From the NCBI GenBank assembly GCA_964658225.1, contig CAZZYH010000001.1, forward strand, positions 1-64,000: a DNA stretch of 64,000 nt, written 5' to 3'. The stretch's first letter is position 1, and each line of letters starts with the position of its first letter. A program made the translations under genes and the position numbers. The stretch is from EB88 sp964658225. Lineage in GTDB: Bacteria; Acidobacteriota; Terriglobia; Terriglobales; Acidobacteriaceae. The notes beneath the pieces were generated by a model. It saw only the letters and a list, made by a program, of their open reading frames with translations. It had not been told where the DNA came from and did not search any database. Below are positions 63,657-64,000 of this stretch, in pieces.

Positions 63657-64000
63657 TTACCTCTCGCCGCGCGCCGGTCCCGTTCGCAGCGCGAGCAGGT
63701 CGCGTTGGTACACAAAGCTCACCCCAAGCAGCAGCGCACCCAGCCCGAGAAAGCTCAGGATCCGGTAACCCTGGCTCAGTACCCGCAGGTCAAAGAGAAA
63801 CACCTTGCCGATCGATAAAGCCAGCAGCACCAGCCCCAGCCAGCGCAGCGTAGCCACCTTGCGCTGGAAACCAGCAGCCAGCAGCGCCGCGCCCAAGATC
63901 ATGCTCCAGGCCGAGTAACTGAACTGCTCCTCAAGCAAGCGCTCAGACCGCGCCAACTGATACTGGCTGCTCCAGTACGTGTCGATCTCGAGGCATACGC
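63657..64000 (-). CDS. DUF2339 family multi-pass membrane protein (C-terminal part)
   Basis: The frame runs off the right end of the window, so only the last 114 or so residues are visible. SYSAWSMILGAALLAAGFQRKVATLRWLGLVLLALSIGKVFLFDLRVLSQGYRILSFLGLGALLLGVSFVYQRD is the characteristic C-terminal end of DUF2339 proteins, large membrane proteins with more than 20 helices and unknown function. Converges with cutC over a 68-base gap. Confidence 0.85.
   Translation of the reverse strand, partial: VCLEIDTYWSSQYQLARSERLLEEQFSYSAWSMILGAALLAAGFQRKVATLRWLGLVLLALSIGKVFLFDLRVLSQGYRILSFLGLGALLLGVSFVYQRDLLALRTGPARGER

Overview
The window is about 63% GC and reads as a chromosomal segment of an Acidobacteriota (Terriglobia/Acidobacteriaceae-like) bacterium. 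The evidence is an Oar-type TonB-dependent receptor with an N-terminal carboxypeptidase-regulatory fold, many TPR proteins, a DUF6677-like membrane protein, an acidobacterial-looking dispersed repeat, an IF-2 with a very long Pro/Ala/Gly linker, and rich glycoside hydrolase and outer-membrane receptor content. No phage, insertion sequence or CRISPR array was seen. A run of 10 Ns at 35573-35582 marks a scaffold join, so order across that point is not proven by sequence.

Layout. Positions 1-55 are the 5' end of a 16S rRNA on the minus strand, with a good promoter (TTGACA, 17 bp, TAGACT) at 314-342 and almost 0.9 kb of apparently gene-free DNA behind it. From 1.2 to 21.5 kb lies a housekeeping region: MarC-family membrane protein, branched-chain aminotransferase (followed by a clear terminator), type II NADH dehydrogenase, a large secreted Ig/TIG-domain protein built on a metzincin fold that has lost its zinc site, thioredoxin reductase, YggS-type PLP protein, a sodium:solute symporter, an aldo/keto reductase, DUF503-rbfA, an ArnT-like glycosyltransferase, a double-GNAT acetyltransferase, a DUF6677-like/small membrane pair, an M24 peptidase, CorA and glutathione peroxidase. 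From 21.9 to 28.3 kb is the minus-strand rimP-nusA-infB cluster, separated from DUF503-rbfA, which usually sits with it.

From 28.6 to 35.4 kb two TPR genes diverge and an Oar-like receptor follows. After the scaffold gap, a minus-strand operon (DUF4331 protein, 915-aa TPR protein, fused NicO/NiCoT metal transporter) diverges from a second TonB-dependent receptor (35.7-45.2 kb). This is the best candidate here for an undescribed system, probably concerned with an envelope metal. From 45.3 to 53.0 kb an OmpR/EnvZ-type two-component pair diverges from a third TonB receptor, a YVTN beta-propeller protein and an AppA-like histidine acid phosphatase/phytase; together they look like a regulated phytate or organophosphate uptake locus.

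After tRNA-Leu(UAA) and an HNH endonuclease gene, 53.9-62.8 kb is a glycan-degradation region: GH36 alpha-galactosidase, a minus-strand GH3 - SIS (GlmS-isomerase-like) - GH18 set that fits amino-sugar polymer use, and a GH29 alpha-fucosidase. CutC follows and the window ends inside a DUF2339 membrane protein.
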